This document shows positions 7,610 to 15,434 of a stretch of 64,000 nt of DNA, in pieces. This DNA comes from Bremerella sp. TYQ1. GTDB lineage: Bacteria > Planctomycetota > Planctomycetia > Pirellulales > Pirellulaceae. The DNA is taken from positions 4,030,001 through 4,094,000 of the forward strand of contig NZ_CP083740.1 in assembly GCF_020150455.1 (NCBI RefSeq), written 5' to 3'. A model generated the notes under the pieces. The model saw nothing but the letters and a program-made list of their open reading frames with translations. It was not told the origin of the DNA and ran no database searches. Both the position numbers and the translations under genes were made by a program. Numbering within the stretch: position 1 is the first letter of the stretch; each line of letters opens with the position of its first letter.

Positions 7610-8352
7610 CTGAGTTTCTCCTCAGTCTCTGTTCCGGTAGGTGGGTATTTAGGTGGGTAGGTTTGCTTTGAGCCGCGGTTGTTCAGGCCGCCTGCTCCGC
7701 CTCTTGCTCGATGGAAATCAAAGCTTCTCTAAACATGACTTCGTATCGATCTGTGAATGATATTCCCCCATTATCGATTTTCTTGCAATGGTTTTTCGAA
7801 GGTCTATTTTTGGCCATCTTGCTTAGGCAAGAAAGGACTCCAATAGCTGATTTCGCGGGGCAGTCTTTCGCCGTATCTGTTTAGATATGGTGAAAACTTT
7901 ATTGGCAGGATTTTTCCCTTGAGGTCGTCGGGGGGTTACGGCCTTCCGCAGCGTGCCAGGTGGGATAAGCACGCAACAAGAGAGAAAAAAAGGCGACTCG
8001 GGCCGGCAGGGGCAAACGTCGGGGGAAACGGGCCAACCAGAGTCGCCAATATGGTGACTGTCGTGGGACGAAACGTGCGTCCGACGTCAGTTGCTTAGCT
8101 GACTACATTCTCGCTACAACGCCGTTGAAAGCGATGTGGCAAACCGAGAATGAAGGCAATGTTAAGGCCAGTCTAATCACAAGCGGCCTAATTACTACTC
8201 TACCAGCCAGGGGATTGAGTGCCCAATATCCCGCGTATTTTGCCGTTTATACGCACTTATGGGCGGTTCATTCTGCCTAACCCGTTGATCGACGCTCCCT
8301 GATGCGCCTTGCCGAAGGGCAATTCGTGGGGAAACGATTTCTGTTGAGACAC
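7610..8352. other. Long intergenic region (about 740 bases)
   Basis: No convincing protein gene was found. It is AT-richer around 7740-7920. The rightmost part, 7984-8352, ends with a strong minus-strand terminator placed about 300 bases after the DUF4870 stop codon. A smaller hairpin, GGACG / CGTCC with a 7-base loop, lies just upstream of that terminator on the minus strand (about 8065-8082). These features are compatible with a small RNA or a long 3' UTR, but I recognise no known RNA family. Confidence 0.4.
7984..8047 (-). terminator. Orphan rho-independent terminator (minus strand)
   Basis: On the minus strand GGCGACTC (8047-8040) pairs perfectly with GAGTCGCC (7999-7992), enclosing about 40 bases that can form further GC pairs (GGCC near both ends), and is followed at once by seven T residues. 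The nearest upstream minus-strand gene is the DUF4870 gene, whose stop is about 305 bases away. Confidence 0.65.
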
Positions 8353-8721
8353 TTATTTCAAAAACGGAATCGCCAGAGGAATGACATACTCTTCCCCTTC
8401 GTAGGCCTTGATGGCTGGCAAGATCGTGAAGATGACCTGAATAGCGAAGGTTGCCAAAGCCGTTAAAAGCCCGACATAGATGCACATTAAGATGCCGGAA
8501 CCGAAGTACAGGATGATCAGGGTGATCTGAAAGTTGATGGCCTGCTTGCCGTGGAAATCGACGAAGCGCGACTTCTCTTTCATGAGCAACCATAAGATCA
8601 GCGGTCCGAGCAAACTGGTCAGGAACCCGAGAATATGGCAAAGCAGCGCCATGTTGCGGTCATCCTGCGAGACTTCGTTCGGGGGAGGATCACCGAATGT
8701 ATTGGAAAAGTCGTTCGACAT
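8353..8721 (-). CDS. DUF4870 family membrane protein
   Basis: A small integral membrane protein of 122 residues. After a polar N-terminus (DPPPNEVSQDD) come the typical DUF4870 features: NMALLCHILGFLTSLLGPLILWLL, a short polar turn with KEKSRFVDFHGKQAINFQ (the conserved HgkqAlNFq pattern), and two more helices ending near a charged KAYEGEEY stretch. The function of the family is unknown. The start at ATG 8721 is backed by AAGGA upstream. The next gene on the same strand ends 42 bases upstream of it (8764), so the two may be co-transcribed. Confidence 0.85.
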   Translation of the reverse strand: MSNDFSNTFGDPPPNEVSQDDRNMALLCHILGFLTSLLGPLILWLLMKEKSRFVDFHGKQAINFQITLIILYFGSGILMCIYVGLLTALATFAIQVIFTILPAIKAYEGEEYVIPLAIPFLK

Positions 8722-8763
8722 GAAGAAATCCTTCGTGGTTTGAATCGTGTCTTGGTGCTCAGC

Positions 8764-9312
8764 CTAACATGGATTGGGGGTGACTTCATCCTTCTCGCGA
8801 TGTGTGCGGCGATACCGATCGACGATGACCCAAACCATGAGGATGGCCCCGCCCAGGAAACCTCCGACGTAACTTGCCGTGTGAATCCAAAGATCGATCA
8901 AAAACGCATCCTGCTTCTCGGCAGGAATGGCCGATTGAAAACCGCTGGCCAGATGAATCACGTTGTTCGCCGTGAGGAAATAGCAAGTCACGCCCGACGC
9001 CGCGGCGAGAATTCCGGTGCCGGCCATCAGCCAAAGCATTGGCTTGATCAAGTCGCGGGCCGACTTCTTCACCAGCGAGCCTGTCTGGCTGATGAATGCG
9101 AGCGGAACGCCCAGCATCGCCCCGACCCACCATGTCGCGAGAAAGCCCCACGCGAACCCAAGCAGCGTCGGGTCGTCGGTGCCGCCAAGGATCGGCTTGT
9201 GACCGATGGTGAAGTACTCGACGCAGATCCGCGCGGTGATCTGATCGTGGATCACGCCGTAGATCACGCACATCAATATCGACAGCCCGACGATCAACGG
9301 CGACTGCGTCAT
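8764..9312 (-). CDS. Hypothetical polytopic membrane protein
   Basis: A 182-residue protein with four predicted membrane helices (PLIVGLSILMCVIYGVI; LGFAWGFLATWWVGAMLGVPLAF; PMLWLMAGTGILAAASGVTCYFL; SYVGGFLGGAILMVWVIVDRY) and a basic C-terminal tail. I chose ATG 9312, which has AAAGGGG at good spacing, over an ATG 21 bases upstream. I do not recognise a named family; similar proteins are, as far as I know, only annotated as hypothetical in planctomycetes. It sits directly before the DUF4870 gene on the same strand. Confidence 0.7.
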   Translation of the reverse strand: MTQSPLIVGLSILMCVIYGVIHDQITARICVEYFTIGHKPILGGTDDPTLLGFAWGFLATWWVGAMLGVPLAFISQTGSLVKKSARDLIKPMLWLMAGTGILAAASGVTCYFLTANNVIHLASGFQSAIPAEKQDAFLIDLWIHTASYVGGFLGGAILMVWVIVDRYRRTHREKDEVTPNPC

Positions 9313-9444
9313 GCATTGCCCCTTTGCGTGCAAAAGCGAACAAGAAATGAAAACGGCCGATCGGGACGTTCCCCAAAAAAGTGGTTCGTCAGCCGTCGGC
9401 CATTCTTGGAAGTTTTTTTGTCGGGGTCACACGTTTGGTGAGCC

Positions 9445-9480
9445 CCCTCGCCCTAGCCCTCTCATTACAAGGGAGAGAGG
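9445..9480. repeat. CCCTCGCCCTAGCCCTCTC-type hairpin repeat
   Basis: A C-rich stretch with CCCTCTC followed seven bases later by GGGAGAGAGG, forming a hairpin. Sequences of the type CCCTCNCCCNAGCCCTCTC are widespread intergenic repeats in many bacteria. It lies between the start of one minus-strand gene (9312) and the stop of the next (9520). Confidence 0.5.
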
Positions 9481-9519
9481 ACCAAAGTTCGATCGTGTAA
9501 TTGGTCAGGCGAATACCGT

Positions 9520-10725
9520 TTACTCGGCGGGAGCGAACTCGTAGATCGAGCCGTAATCGCCGAAGATCGCACACATCAGCACTTCGCCATCTTCCGTTTC
9601 GCCAAAGCAAACGACCGGTGGATTCGAAGGTTCTTCGATGCGGTAGTTCTTACCGACCTTCTTCGTTTCGTAATCGTACTCGAGGGCCCAGACTTTTCCG
9701 GTCACGTAGTCGGCGTACAGGAACTTACCTTCCAGCTGCGGAACCTTCTTACCGCGGTAGACATAACCGCTGGTGATCGACTTACCGACATTGTGATGGT
9801 ACTCGAAGATGGGGTCGATGTACTTGTCGCCAGACTTGGCGAATTCCTTCGAGAACGGATGCAGGCCTTCACGAACGTTCCAGCCGTAGTTGCCACCGTT
9901 TTCGATGATGTCGATTTCTTCCCACAAGTTTTGACCGACGTCACCGGCCCAGCATGCGCCCGTCTCGCGATCGAACGTCAAACGCCAGACGTTACGCAAG
10001 CCATAAGCGTAGATCTCAGGCTTAGCACCTTCTTTGCCAACGAAAGGGTTGTCGGCCGGGATACCGTAGTTCTTGCCGTTCTCTTTCTTATCGACGTCGA
10101 TACGCAAGATCGAACCCAACCAGGTGCCGAGGTTCTGACCATTGCCAAACGGATCGTTGGCTTTCCCACCGTCGCCCAGGGCAACGTATAAGTAACCATC
10201 AGGACCGAATTCGATGCTACCGCCGTTGTGGTTCCAGAATGGCTGTTCGATCGTCAGCAACACTTCTTCGGAATCAGGATCGCCTTTGCCATCCTTGGTC
10301 TTGAAGCGCGAGACGTGCGAGACGAGTCCCTTCTTGATGGTGTAATAAACGAAGAATTCGCCGTTCTCTTTGAAGTTCGGGTGGAACGCCACACCGAGCA
10401 GGCCTTCTTCGTTTTGCTTTGGGTTGAAGCGAACTGAATCTTCGATGTCGAGGAAGACTTCGGTCTCTTCCACTTCCGGATCGTTCGGCACGACAAGGAT
10501 GACGCCTTGCTGTTCGGCGAAGAACAAGCGGTTCGTTCCGTCGCCGGCGTGGGTGATTGTCACGGGACGGCGAATTCGCAAGTTGGTGAACGTCTTCTTA
10601 GGCACGACGTTCAGCACAGGATCGTTCGGAATCGGCGGGCCCTCTTCCTTCTGCTGAGCCAACACAGGAACCGCCAACAACGCCATCAGCGGAAGAACAA
10701 AAAACAAACGAAGCAAACGATTCAT
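9520..10725 (-). CDS. PQQ-dependent sugar dehydrogenase-like secreted beta-propeller
   Basis: A member of the glucose/sorbosone dehydrogenase (GSDH) family of six-bladed propellers that oxidise sugars with PQQ. Starting at ATG 10725 gives a clear signal peptide (LLRLFFVLPLMALLAVPVLAQ) and 401 residues. Family landmarks are RPVTITHAGDGTNRLFFAEQ, LLGVAFHPNFKENGEFFVYY, SIEFGPDGYLYVALGDGG, YGLRNVWRLTFDRETG, DVGQNLWEEIDIIENGGNYG and a late strand pair with ITSGYVYRG. Substrate and cofactor cannot be read from the sequence; planctomycete members are usually periplasmic. It appears monocistronic, with a repeat just after its stop. Confidence 0.85.
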   Translation of the reverse strand: MNRLLRLFFVLPLMALLAVPVLAQQKEEGPPIPNDPVLNVVPKKTFTNLRIRRPVTITHAGDGTNRLFFAEQQGVILVVPNDPEVEETEVFLDIEDSVRFNPKQNEEGLLGVAFHPNFKENGEFFVYYTIKKGLVSHVSRFKTKDGKGDPDSEEVLLTIEQPFWNHNGGSIEFGPDGYLYVALGDGGKANDPFGNGQNLGTWLGSILRIDVDKKENGKNYGIPADNPFVGKEGAKPEIYAYGLRNVWRLTFDRETGACWAGDVGQNLWEEIDIIENGGNYGWNVREGLHPFSKEFAKSGDKYIDPIFEYHHNVGKSITSGYVYRGKKVPQLEGKFLYADYVTGKVWALEYDYETKKVGKNYRIEEPSNPPVVCFGETEDGEVLMCAIFGDYGSIYEFAPAE

Positions 10726-10911
10726 GGTCGAGATGCTCTCTCTCAGAAGGAAACCGGGTAGGACCAGCGGCAGGTACGTCGCCACTATTCTAGCTCGCCC
10801 TATGGCCCGATTCTACGCACCAATCTATTCTCGGTGCCCATCTCCCCCAATTTGATGTGGAAGATATTCTCGGAAAAGAAACCGGAAGATCATCAACGCA
10901 CACGAAGCAGG

Positions 10912-11325
10912 TTACCCCTTATCGCTCGATGCGAGTTGCTTGGCCTGACGAGCGATGGCTCCCTTTTGGGCAAAGTAATTCCCCACGGCTAAGATAGGGA
11001 TAAATACGACCGCATTGGTTCGCATTCCCCACGTCAGGTTGTATCGCAACAGCCGCTTGAGAAGTGTCTTGGCAGTCTCGGGATCCGCAAACACATGATG
11101 CTCTTCCTGAATCGTGCAGAAGAGAAGCCCACGATAGGTGTGGTAGACGAACGAAACATCCCCCGACTGCTGCGTCTCGTGAAGTTCCAGCCCTTCGAAA
11201 CAGCGTTTCAATGGCTCGACACCGATTTGATCGATTCCCTTGGTGAAGTAGAGGTAGACACTCCATAGAAAATAAATCACGAACAACGGACCGAGCACGG
11301 TCATTACGGTCTCGAAAATGTTCAT
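10912..11325 (-). CDS. Hypothetical membrane-anchored protein
   Basis: A 137-residue protein with an N-terminal helix (VMTVLGPLFVIYFLWSVYLYF) and a second hydrophobic segment near the end (AVVFIPILAVGNYFAQ). Between them is a soluble stretch with FVYHTYRGLLFCTIQEEHHVF and a Leu/Lys-rich helix. No family was recognised. The frame has normal coding character for the window and no competing gene on the other strand. It lies between a PQQ dehydrogenase and pdxA on the same strand. Confidence 0.65.
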   Translation of the reverse strand: MNIFETVMTVLGPLFVIYFLWSVYLYFTKGIDQIGVEPLKRCFEGLELHETQQSGDVSFVYHTYRGLLFCTIQEEHHVFADPETAKTLLKRLLRYNLTWGMRTNAVVFIPILAVGNYFAQKGAIARQAKQLASSDKG

Positions 11326-11424
11326 AGTCGCCTAGTGAATGCGAGAGTGGAACACTGAAATGAAATTGCCAGTACGTGAGTATAGAAGATGGCGAGAAGC
11401 CATCCTATGTCACAGTTGCCCAAC

Positions 11425-12420
11425 TCAATGCGAAGAAAGATCGCGTGCCAAGCGGACGGCGTGGATCATGCTCGACACTTTTGCTTTGCCTTGCCAGGCG
11501 ATATCGAATGCTGTTCCATGATCGACTGAGGTGCGGACGATTGAGAGGCCGAGCGTCGTGTTGACGGCGACATCGAACGCGAGGGCTTTTAGCGGGATGT
11601 GCCCTTGGTCGTGATACATGCAGATCACGCAATCGTACAGCGGACGACGTTCCGCCAGAAAAGCCGTGTCAGGCGGAACAGGGCCGTCGATTTTAATGCC
11701 TCTCGCTTTCGCTCCTTCGACGGCAGGAACGATGATTCGCTCCTCTTCACGATCGCCGAACAAGCCATGCTCGCCGGCATGCGGATTGAGCCCGCACACC
11801 AGCAGTCGTGGGTCTCGCTTGCGAATCTTCCGCATCGCTTCGACCGTCAGATCGATCACTTCATCAATTCGCTCGATCGTCAACAGCTCTGGCACATCGC
11901 GGTACCCGACGTGCGTCGTGACGAAGCTGCACGTCAGTTCTTCGCTGGTCAGCATCATGCAGCCCGACTCGCTGCCGCAGCGTTCAATAAGTATTTCGGT
12001 ATGCCCAGGGTAGAAATGCTGAGCCGCGTGGAGGGCTTCTTTGTTGATTGGCCCTGTCGTGATGCCATCTGCTTTGCCAGCGAGCGCGAAGTCGATCGCT
12101 TTGGTGAAGTATTGATAGGAAGCTTCACCCCCCTCGGCGGTCACTTTGCCGTGGACGAACTGGTCGGCATCGATCGTGCCGAAGTCGACGACGGTCGCTT
12201 CCTTGAGCGCGTGCAGATCCATGCCTTCATGAAACGGCACAACGTTCTTCGGTTCAGGATAACCGCACGCATGGGCCACTTTTCGCAAGATGGCCGCGTC
12301 GCCGAAGACAATCGGTACGGTTCCCGCGTACTGATTGGGATCGACCAGCAATTGCAGACAGACCTCGGGACCGACGCCGCCGGGGTCGCCCATGGTCACA
12401 ATAATTCGCGGATGCAACAC
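11425..12420 (-). CDS. pdxA: 4-hydroxythreonine-4-phosphate dehydrogenase
   Basis: PdxA oxidises 4-phospho-hydroxy-L-threonine with NAD in the DXP-dependent route to vitamin B6; it is cytoplasmic. The family start [15 protein letters not shown] is clear, and the metal-binding His residues fall in [22 protein letters not shown] and [12 protein letters not shown]. The NAD-side segment [20 protein letters not shown] is intact. At 331 residues it matches the usual length. The first codon is GTG (12420), followed by TTG; GAAGG lies very close upstream, so TTG 12417 is also possible. It is divergent from the PhzF-like gene. Confidence 0.9.
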   Translation of the reverse strand: MLHPRIIVTMGDPGGVGPEVCLQLLVDPNQYAGTVPIVFGDAAILRKVAHACGYPEPKNVVPFHEGMDLHALKEATVVDFGTIDADQFVHGKVTAEGGEASYQYFTKAIDFALAGKADGITTGPINKEALHAAQHFYPGHTEILIERCGSESGCMMLTSEELTCSFVTTHVGYRDVPELLTIERIDEVIDLTVEAMRKIRKRDPRLLVCGLNPHAGEHGLFGDREEERIIVPAVEGAKARGIKIDGPVPPDTAFLAERRPLYDCVICMYHDQGHIPLKALAFDVAVNTTLGLSIVRTSVDHGTAFDIAWQGKAKVSSMIHAVRLARDLSSH

Positions 12421-12628
12421 GCCTTCAACTTTCTTTCTAGTGGCAAGTGAGGTGCACCTATTCTATTGTACCTTCTGATGCCATTTCGCCGAGGGAGGCG
12501 AACCTGTTTGGTACCGCGATGTGTCAGAAAGCTGCCCGGCCGAGAAATCATTGCCGTAGCCCTTTTGTCGTCGCCCTTCCCCAATGCCCTTTCGTTTTCG
12601 AGGCGAAAGAGGCCCCAAGAGCAAGCAT

Positions 12629-13423
12629 ATGCCGCGTACGCTATATCAAGTCGATGCGTTCACATCCAAACCCTTTGCTGGGAACCCGGCCGCTGTTTGC
12701 TGGCTGGACGAAGCAGCCGATGCGCATTGGATGCAAAATGTAGCGGCAGAAATGAATCTGGCGGAAACGGCATTCGTCTACCCTGAAGGTGACACGCTCC
12801 GATTGCGGTGGTTCACCCCGACCGTGGAAGTCGACTTGTGCGGTCACGCTACGCTGGCAACCGCCCACACGTTGTGGCAGCAAAAAGGTTTTCCGGAGGA
12901 CCAGACACTTCGTTTCGAAACCCGCAGCGGAACGCTCACCGCCGCACCGCGTGGCGATACGATCGAGCTCGACTTTCCGATCGCCCCGGCCGTGTCAACC
13001 GATCCGGTCGACGGCTTGCTGGAAAGTCTCGGCATCGAAGCGATTACCTTTAGTGGAAAGAATGCGTGGGATTGGCTGATCGAAGTTCCTTCGGCCGACA
13101 TCGTACGAGGGCTCAATCCGAATCACGCGCTGCTTGCCCCGGTGACATCGCGCGGCGTGATGGTGACCGCGGAAAGCAACTTGCCGGAATACGATTTCAT
13201 CTCGCGATTCTTCGCCCCTGCGGCCGGTGTTGCGGAAGATCCCGTGACAGGTTCAGCCCACTGTGTACTGGGCGAGTATTGGAATCGGAAGCTCGGGAAG
13301 TCGACTCTCAAAGCGTTTCAAGCATCGCCCAGAGGGGGCGAACTAGAAGTCGAGATTCGAAACGAACGTGCCCTCTTACGAGGGCACGCCGTGGTTGTTG
13401 CTAAGATTGAACTGTTCGTTTAA
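12629..13423 (+). CDS. PhzF family isomerase-like protein
   Basis: A member of the PhzF/diaminopimelate-epimerase fold family. Conserved blocks are YQVDAFTSKPFAGNPAAVCWL at the N-terminus, the catalytic Glu of MNLAETAFVYP, the RWFTPTVEVDLCGHATLA block that forms the active site of the first half, and the second-half block ITSRGVMVTAE-type strand with AGVAEDPVTGSAHCVL. At 264 residues from ATG 12629 it matches the family (about 260-300). The earlier in-frame ATG at 12584 adds residues with no family match. The substrate is unknown; most family members outside phenazine clusters are uncharacterised, and there are no phenazine genes here. Confidence 0.85.
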   Translation: MPRTLYQVDAFTSKPFAGNPAAVCWLDEAADAHWMQNVAAEMNLAETAFVYPEGDTLRLRWFTPTVEVDLCGHATLATAHTLWQQKGFPEDQTLRFETRSGTLTAAPRGDTIELDFPIAPAVSTDPVDGLLESLGIEAITFSGKNAWDWLIEVPSADIVRGLNPNHALLAPVTSRGVMVTAESNLPEYDFISRFFAPAAGVAEDPVTGSAHCVLGEYWNRKLGKSTLKAFQASPRGGELEVEIRNERALLRGHAVVVAKIELFV

Positions 13424-13509
13424 AGAATCGGTTGCTGGCAATAACTCCTCAAAGGTTCAGTTGCGGGGTGCCGTCTTGTGTGGCGGCGGCACCCAAGTTG
13501 GATTTGGGG

Positions 13510-13752
13510 TTAGTCCGGTTCGTTTACCAAACCGACTTTGGCCAACAGCACGTGCAGGCCCTGATCGATAGCGGAAGGTTCGCAGTCCTGACAGGAAACT
13601 CGCCACTGGGTTTGCGTCAGAATCGGATAACCGATTGCCGCGGCCAGAAGCAGGATGCCCATCCCTTCCAGGACAATCGCCCGAAGCAGGTGCGTGCCTG
13701 CGGCGAGCGAGTTGCGTTTGCCACTGCGGTGGGCGTTTCGTTTTCTTGTCAC
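13510..13752 (-). CDS. Small membrane protein, GTG start
   Basis: An 80-residue protein: basic N-terminus (TRKRNAHRSGKR), one strongly hydrophobic helix (AIVLEGMGILLLAAAIGYPIL) and a C-terminal tail with a CQDC pair. The start is GTG 13752 with an excellent GGAGGA Shine-Dalgarno seven bases upstream, which is the main reason to call it. The family is unknown. Longer alternative frames across 13457-13969 have no such start signal and atypical composition. Confidence 0.55.
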   Translation of the reverse strand: MTRKRNAHRSGKRNSLAAGTHLLRAIVLEGMGILLLAAAIGYPILTQTQWRVSCQDCEPSAIDQGLHVLLAKVGLVNEPD

Positions 13753-13992
13753 TCTCGTTCCTCCGTGTGCTATCGCGACTTAGTCGCCAGGGCCGAAGTT
13801 GCTCTCCGTCTTGAACCTCGCCTGGGGACGGTTTCTGATACGCGAGCCGCAGGAAGGCTGTTCGCGAAATCTTTCGAATCGGTTTGTCACCACTGATAGC
13901 ACAGCGATTGTCGATGTCGCCGTTGGCACATGGGGGTCGGTTGATGTTATCCTGAAGGCTTGCTGGCACACTCCTCTTAGCGAACCGCTTTC

Positions 13993-14760
13993 ATGCCGAA
14001 GCCTGACAACAACCTACCGACGCGTCCCCAGCGCGAAAGCTTTGGCATGGAAATCGGCATCGCGCTGATGTCGATCGTCGTCGCGGTTTTGCTGCTGCTG
14101 ATCGGCGCGATCATCTTCATCTGGTTTGCGAAACCGAGCCCACCGTCGGTAGTTGGCGGCGACCAAGACCCGATGGTCAGCAAGTTTCGCCGTGTCGGAT
14201 TTGAAATCGGACGCGACAGCGAAAACCGCATTCAAGTCATCACTACCCCGCAGACTTTGCAACCGTTGCTGGTGACCAACAAAGACCTGGCCATGATCAC
14301 CGGCCTGGCAGACTTAGAGGTCCTCGATCTTCGCGGAACGCAAATCAGCGACGAAGCGGTCACCCATTTGAAAGACCTGCCCAAGCTCGAGCAGTTGTAC
14401 CTCGGCGGATCGGTCGTCACCGACACGGAACCAACGCTTTTCTATGCCCGCTTCACCGATGCGGCGATCGATCCGGTGGTGGAGCTGACGACACTCAAGA
14501 CGCTCAGCCTGGCCAGGACCGATATCGGCGACAAAGCCATCAGCAAGCTTCCGGCACTGACCAACTTGGAGGTGCTGTTTTTGCTGGGCACGAACGTCAC
14601 CGATCAAAGCGTCGAGCCGCTCTCGAAGATGAAGTCGCTAAAAGAGCTTTATCTGCAGGAAACGGCCGTTACACCGGAAGGCCTACAACGGCTCCGCGAG
14701 GCCCTGCCCGATGCCAAGATCATGCCGCTGTATGAAGAGGAATCCGCCGCAGAGTCGTAA
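13993..14760 (+). CDS. Membrane-anchored LRR protein
   Basis: A 255-residue protein with a membrane helix at about residues 20-46 (IGIALMSIVVAVLLLLIGAIIFIW) and a C-terminal array of LRRs: LEVLDLRGTQISDEA, LEQLYLGGSVVTDTE, LKTLSLARTDIGDKA, LEVLFLLGTNVTDQS, LKELYLQETAVTPEG, ending in a cap LREALPDAKIMPLYE. This is the xxLxxLxLxxTxITD type of repeat common in planctomycetes, and the cap resembles those of the tandem LRR genes at the left end of the window. It is probably exposed on the outer face and binds a partner; no enzyme motif is present. It lies 119 bases before pyrE on the same strand. Confidence 0.85.
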   Translation: MPKPDNNLPTRPQRESFGMEIGIALMSIVVAVLLLLIGAIIFIWFAKPSPPSVVGGDQDPMVSKFRRVGFEIGRDSENRIQVITTPQTLQPLLVTNKDLAMITGLADLEVLDLRGTQISDEAVTHLKDLPKLEQLYLGGSVVTDTEPTLFYARFTDAAIDPVVELTTLKTLSLARTDIGDKAISKLPALTNLEVLFLLGTNVTDQSVEPLSKMKSLKELYLQETAVTPEGLQRLREALPDAKIMPLYEEESAAES

Positions 14761-14879
14761 GGCAGCCTGTTCGGCAAGTTCGCCGTCGTCGCTCGCGTGA
14801 ACTCCCCCCTGACCCTTGGTCTCGGGATGGGGTACCATGGTTTCGATTGATACCGTTCACCGCGATCGAGGAAAAACCG

Positions 14880-15434
14880 ATGCAATACAGCAAAGAGAAG
14901 CTGATTGAAATTGTTCGTGAGAAAGGGCTGAAGTTTGGCGACTTCACGCTCGCTTCTGGCAAAAAGGCTTCCTATTACCTCGACTGCCGCAAGGTAACGC
15001 TTTCCAGCGAAGGGGCTCTGCAAGTTGGGCTTGGTATTCTGGAAATGCTCGGCGACGACCTTCCGGATGCCGTCGGCGGAATGGCGATCGGGGCGGATCC
15101 GATCTCGGCGTCGGTCATCACCATGGCGGCGGTTCAGGGCAAATCACTGGCCGGCTTTATCGTTCGCAAGGAAGCCAAAGCACACGGCACTGGGCAAGAT
15201 GTCGAAGGCCCTGTCGTCTCCGGCAACGAGTGCGTCATCGTGGAAGATGTCGTTACCACCGGTGGCAGCTCGCTGAAAGCGATCGAGAAAGTCGAAGCGG
15301 CCGGACTGAAAGTGCTCGGTGTCATCGCGATTGTCGACCGCATGGAAGGTGGCAAGCAAGCGTTTGCCGATGCCGGCTACGAGCTTCGTACGTTGCTGAC
15401 GATCGAAGACTTCGGAATCACTCCACCGCAATAA
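14880..15434 (+). CDS. pyrE: Orotate phosphoribosyltransferase
   Basis: PyrE joins orotate to PRPP in pyrimidine synthesis. Features: LKFGDFTLASGKKASYYLDC at the N-terminus (the strand that binds orotate, with SGkxSxyY), AIGADPISASVI, the mobile-loop Lys-rich stretch VRKEAKAHGTG, and the PRPP loop CVIVEDVVTTGGSS. At 184 residues from ATG 14880 it fits the family; the start has GAGG upstream. The start is preferred over an upstream in-frame ATG at 14847. Its stop codon lies inside the end of the convergent permease gene (17-base overlap). Confidence 0.93.
   Translation: MQYSKEKLIEIVREKGLKFGDFTLASGKKASYYLDCRKVTLSSEGALQVGLGILEMLGDDLPDAVGGMAIGADPISASVITMAAVQGKSLAGFIVRKEAKAHGTGQDVEGPVVSGNECVIVEDVVTTGGSSLKAIEKVEAAGLKVLGVIAIVDRMEGGKQAFADAGYELRTLLTIEDFGITPPQ

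Noticed and set aside
7930-7985. Possible SRP (4.5S-like) RNA, because of CCAGG and a stem-rich sequence
   Set aside because: The conserved apical loop (GGAAG/AGCA type) is absent on both strands.
8195-8641. A 148-codon minus-strand frame overlapping the DUF4870 gene
   Set aside because: DUF4870 is clearly encoded in the other frame with family motifs; this frame is Arg-rich and shadow-like.
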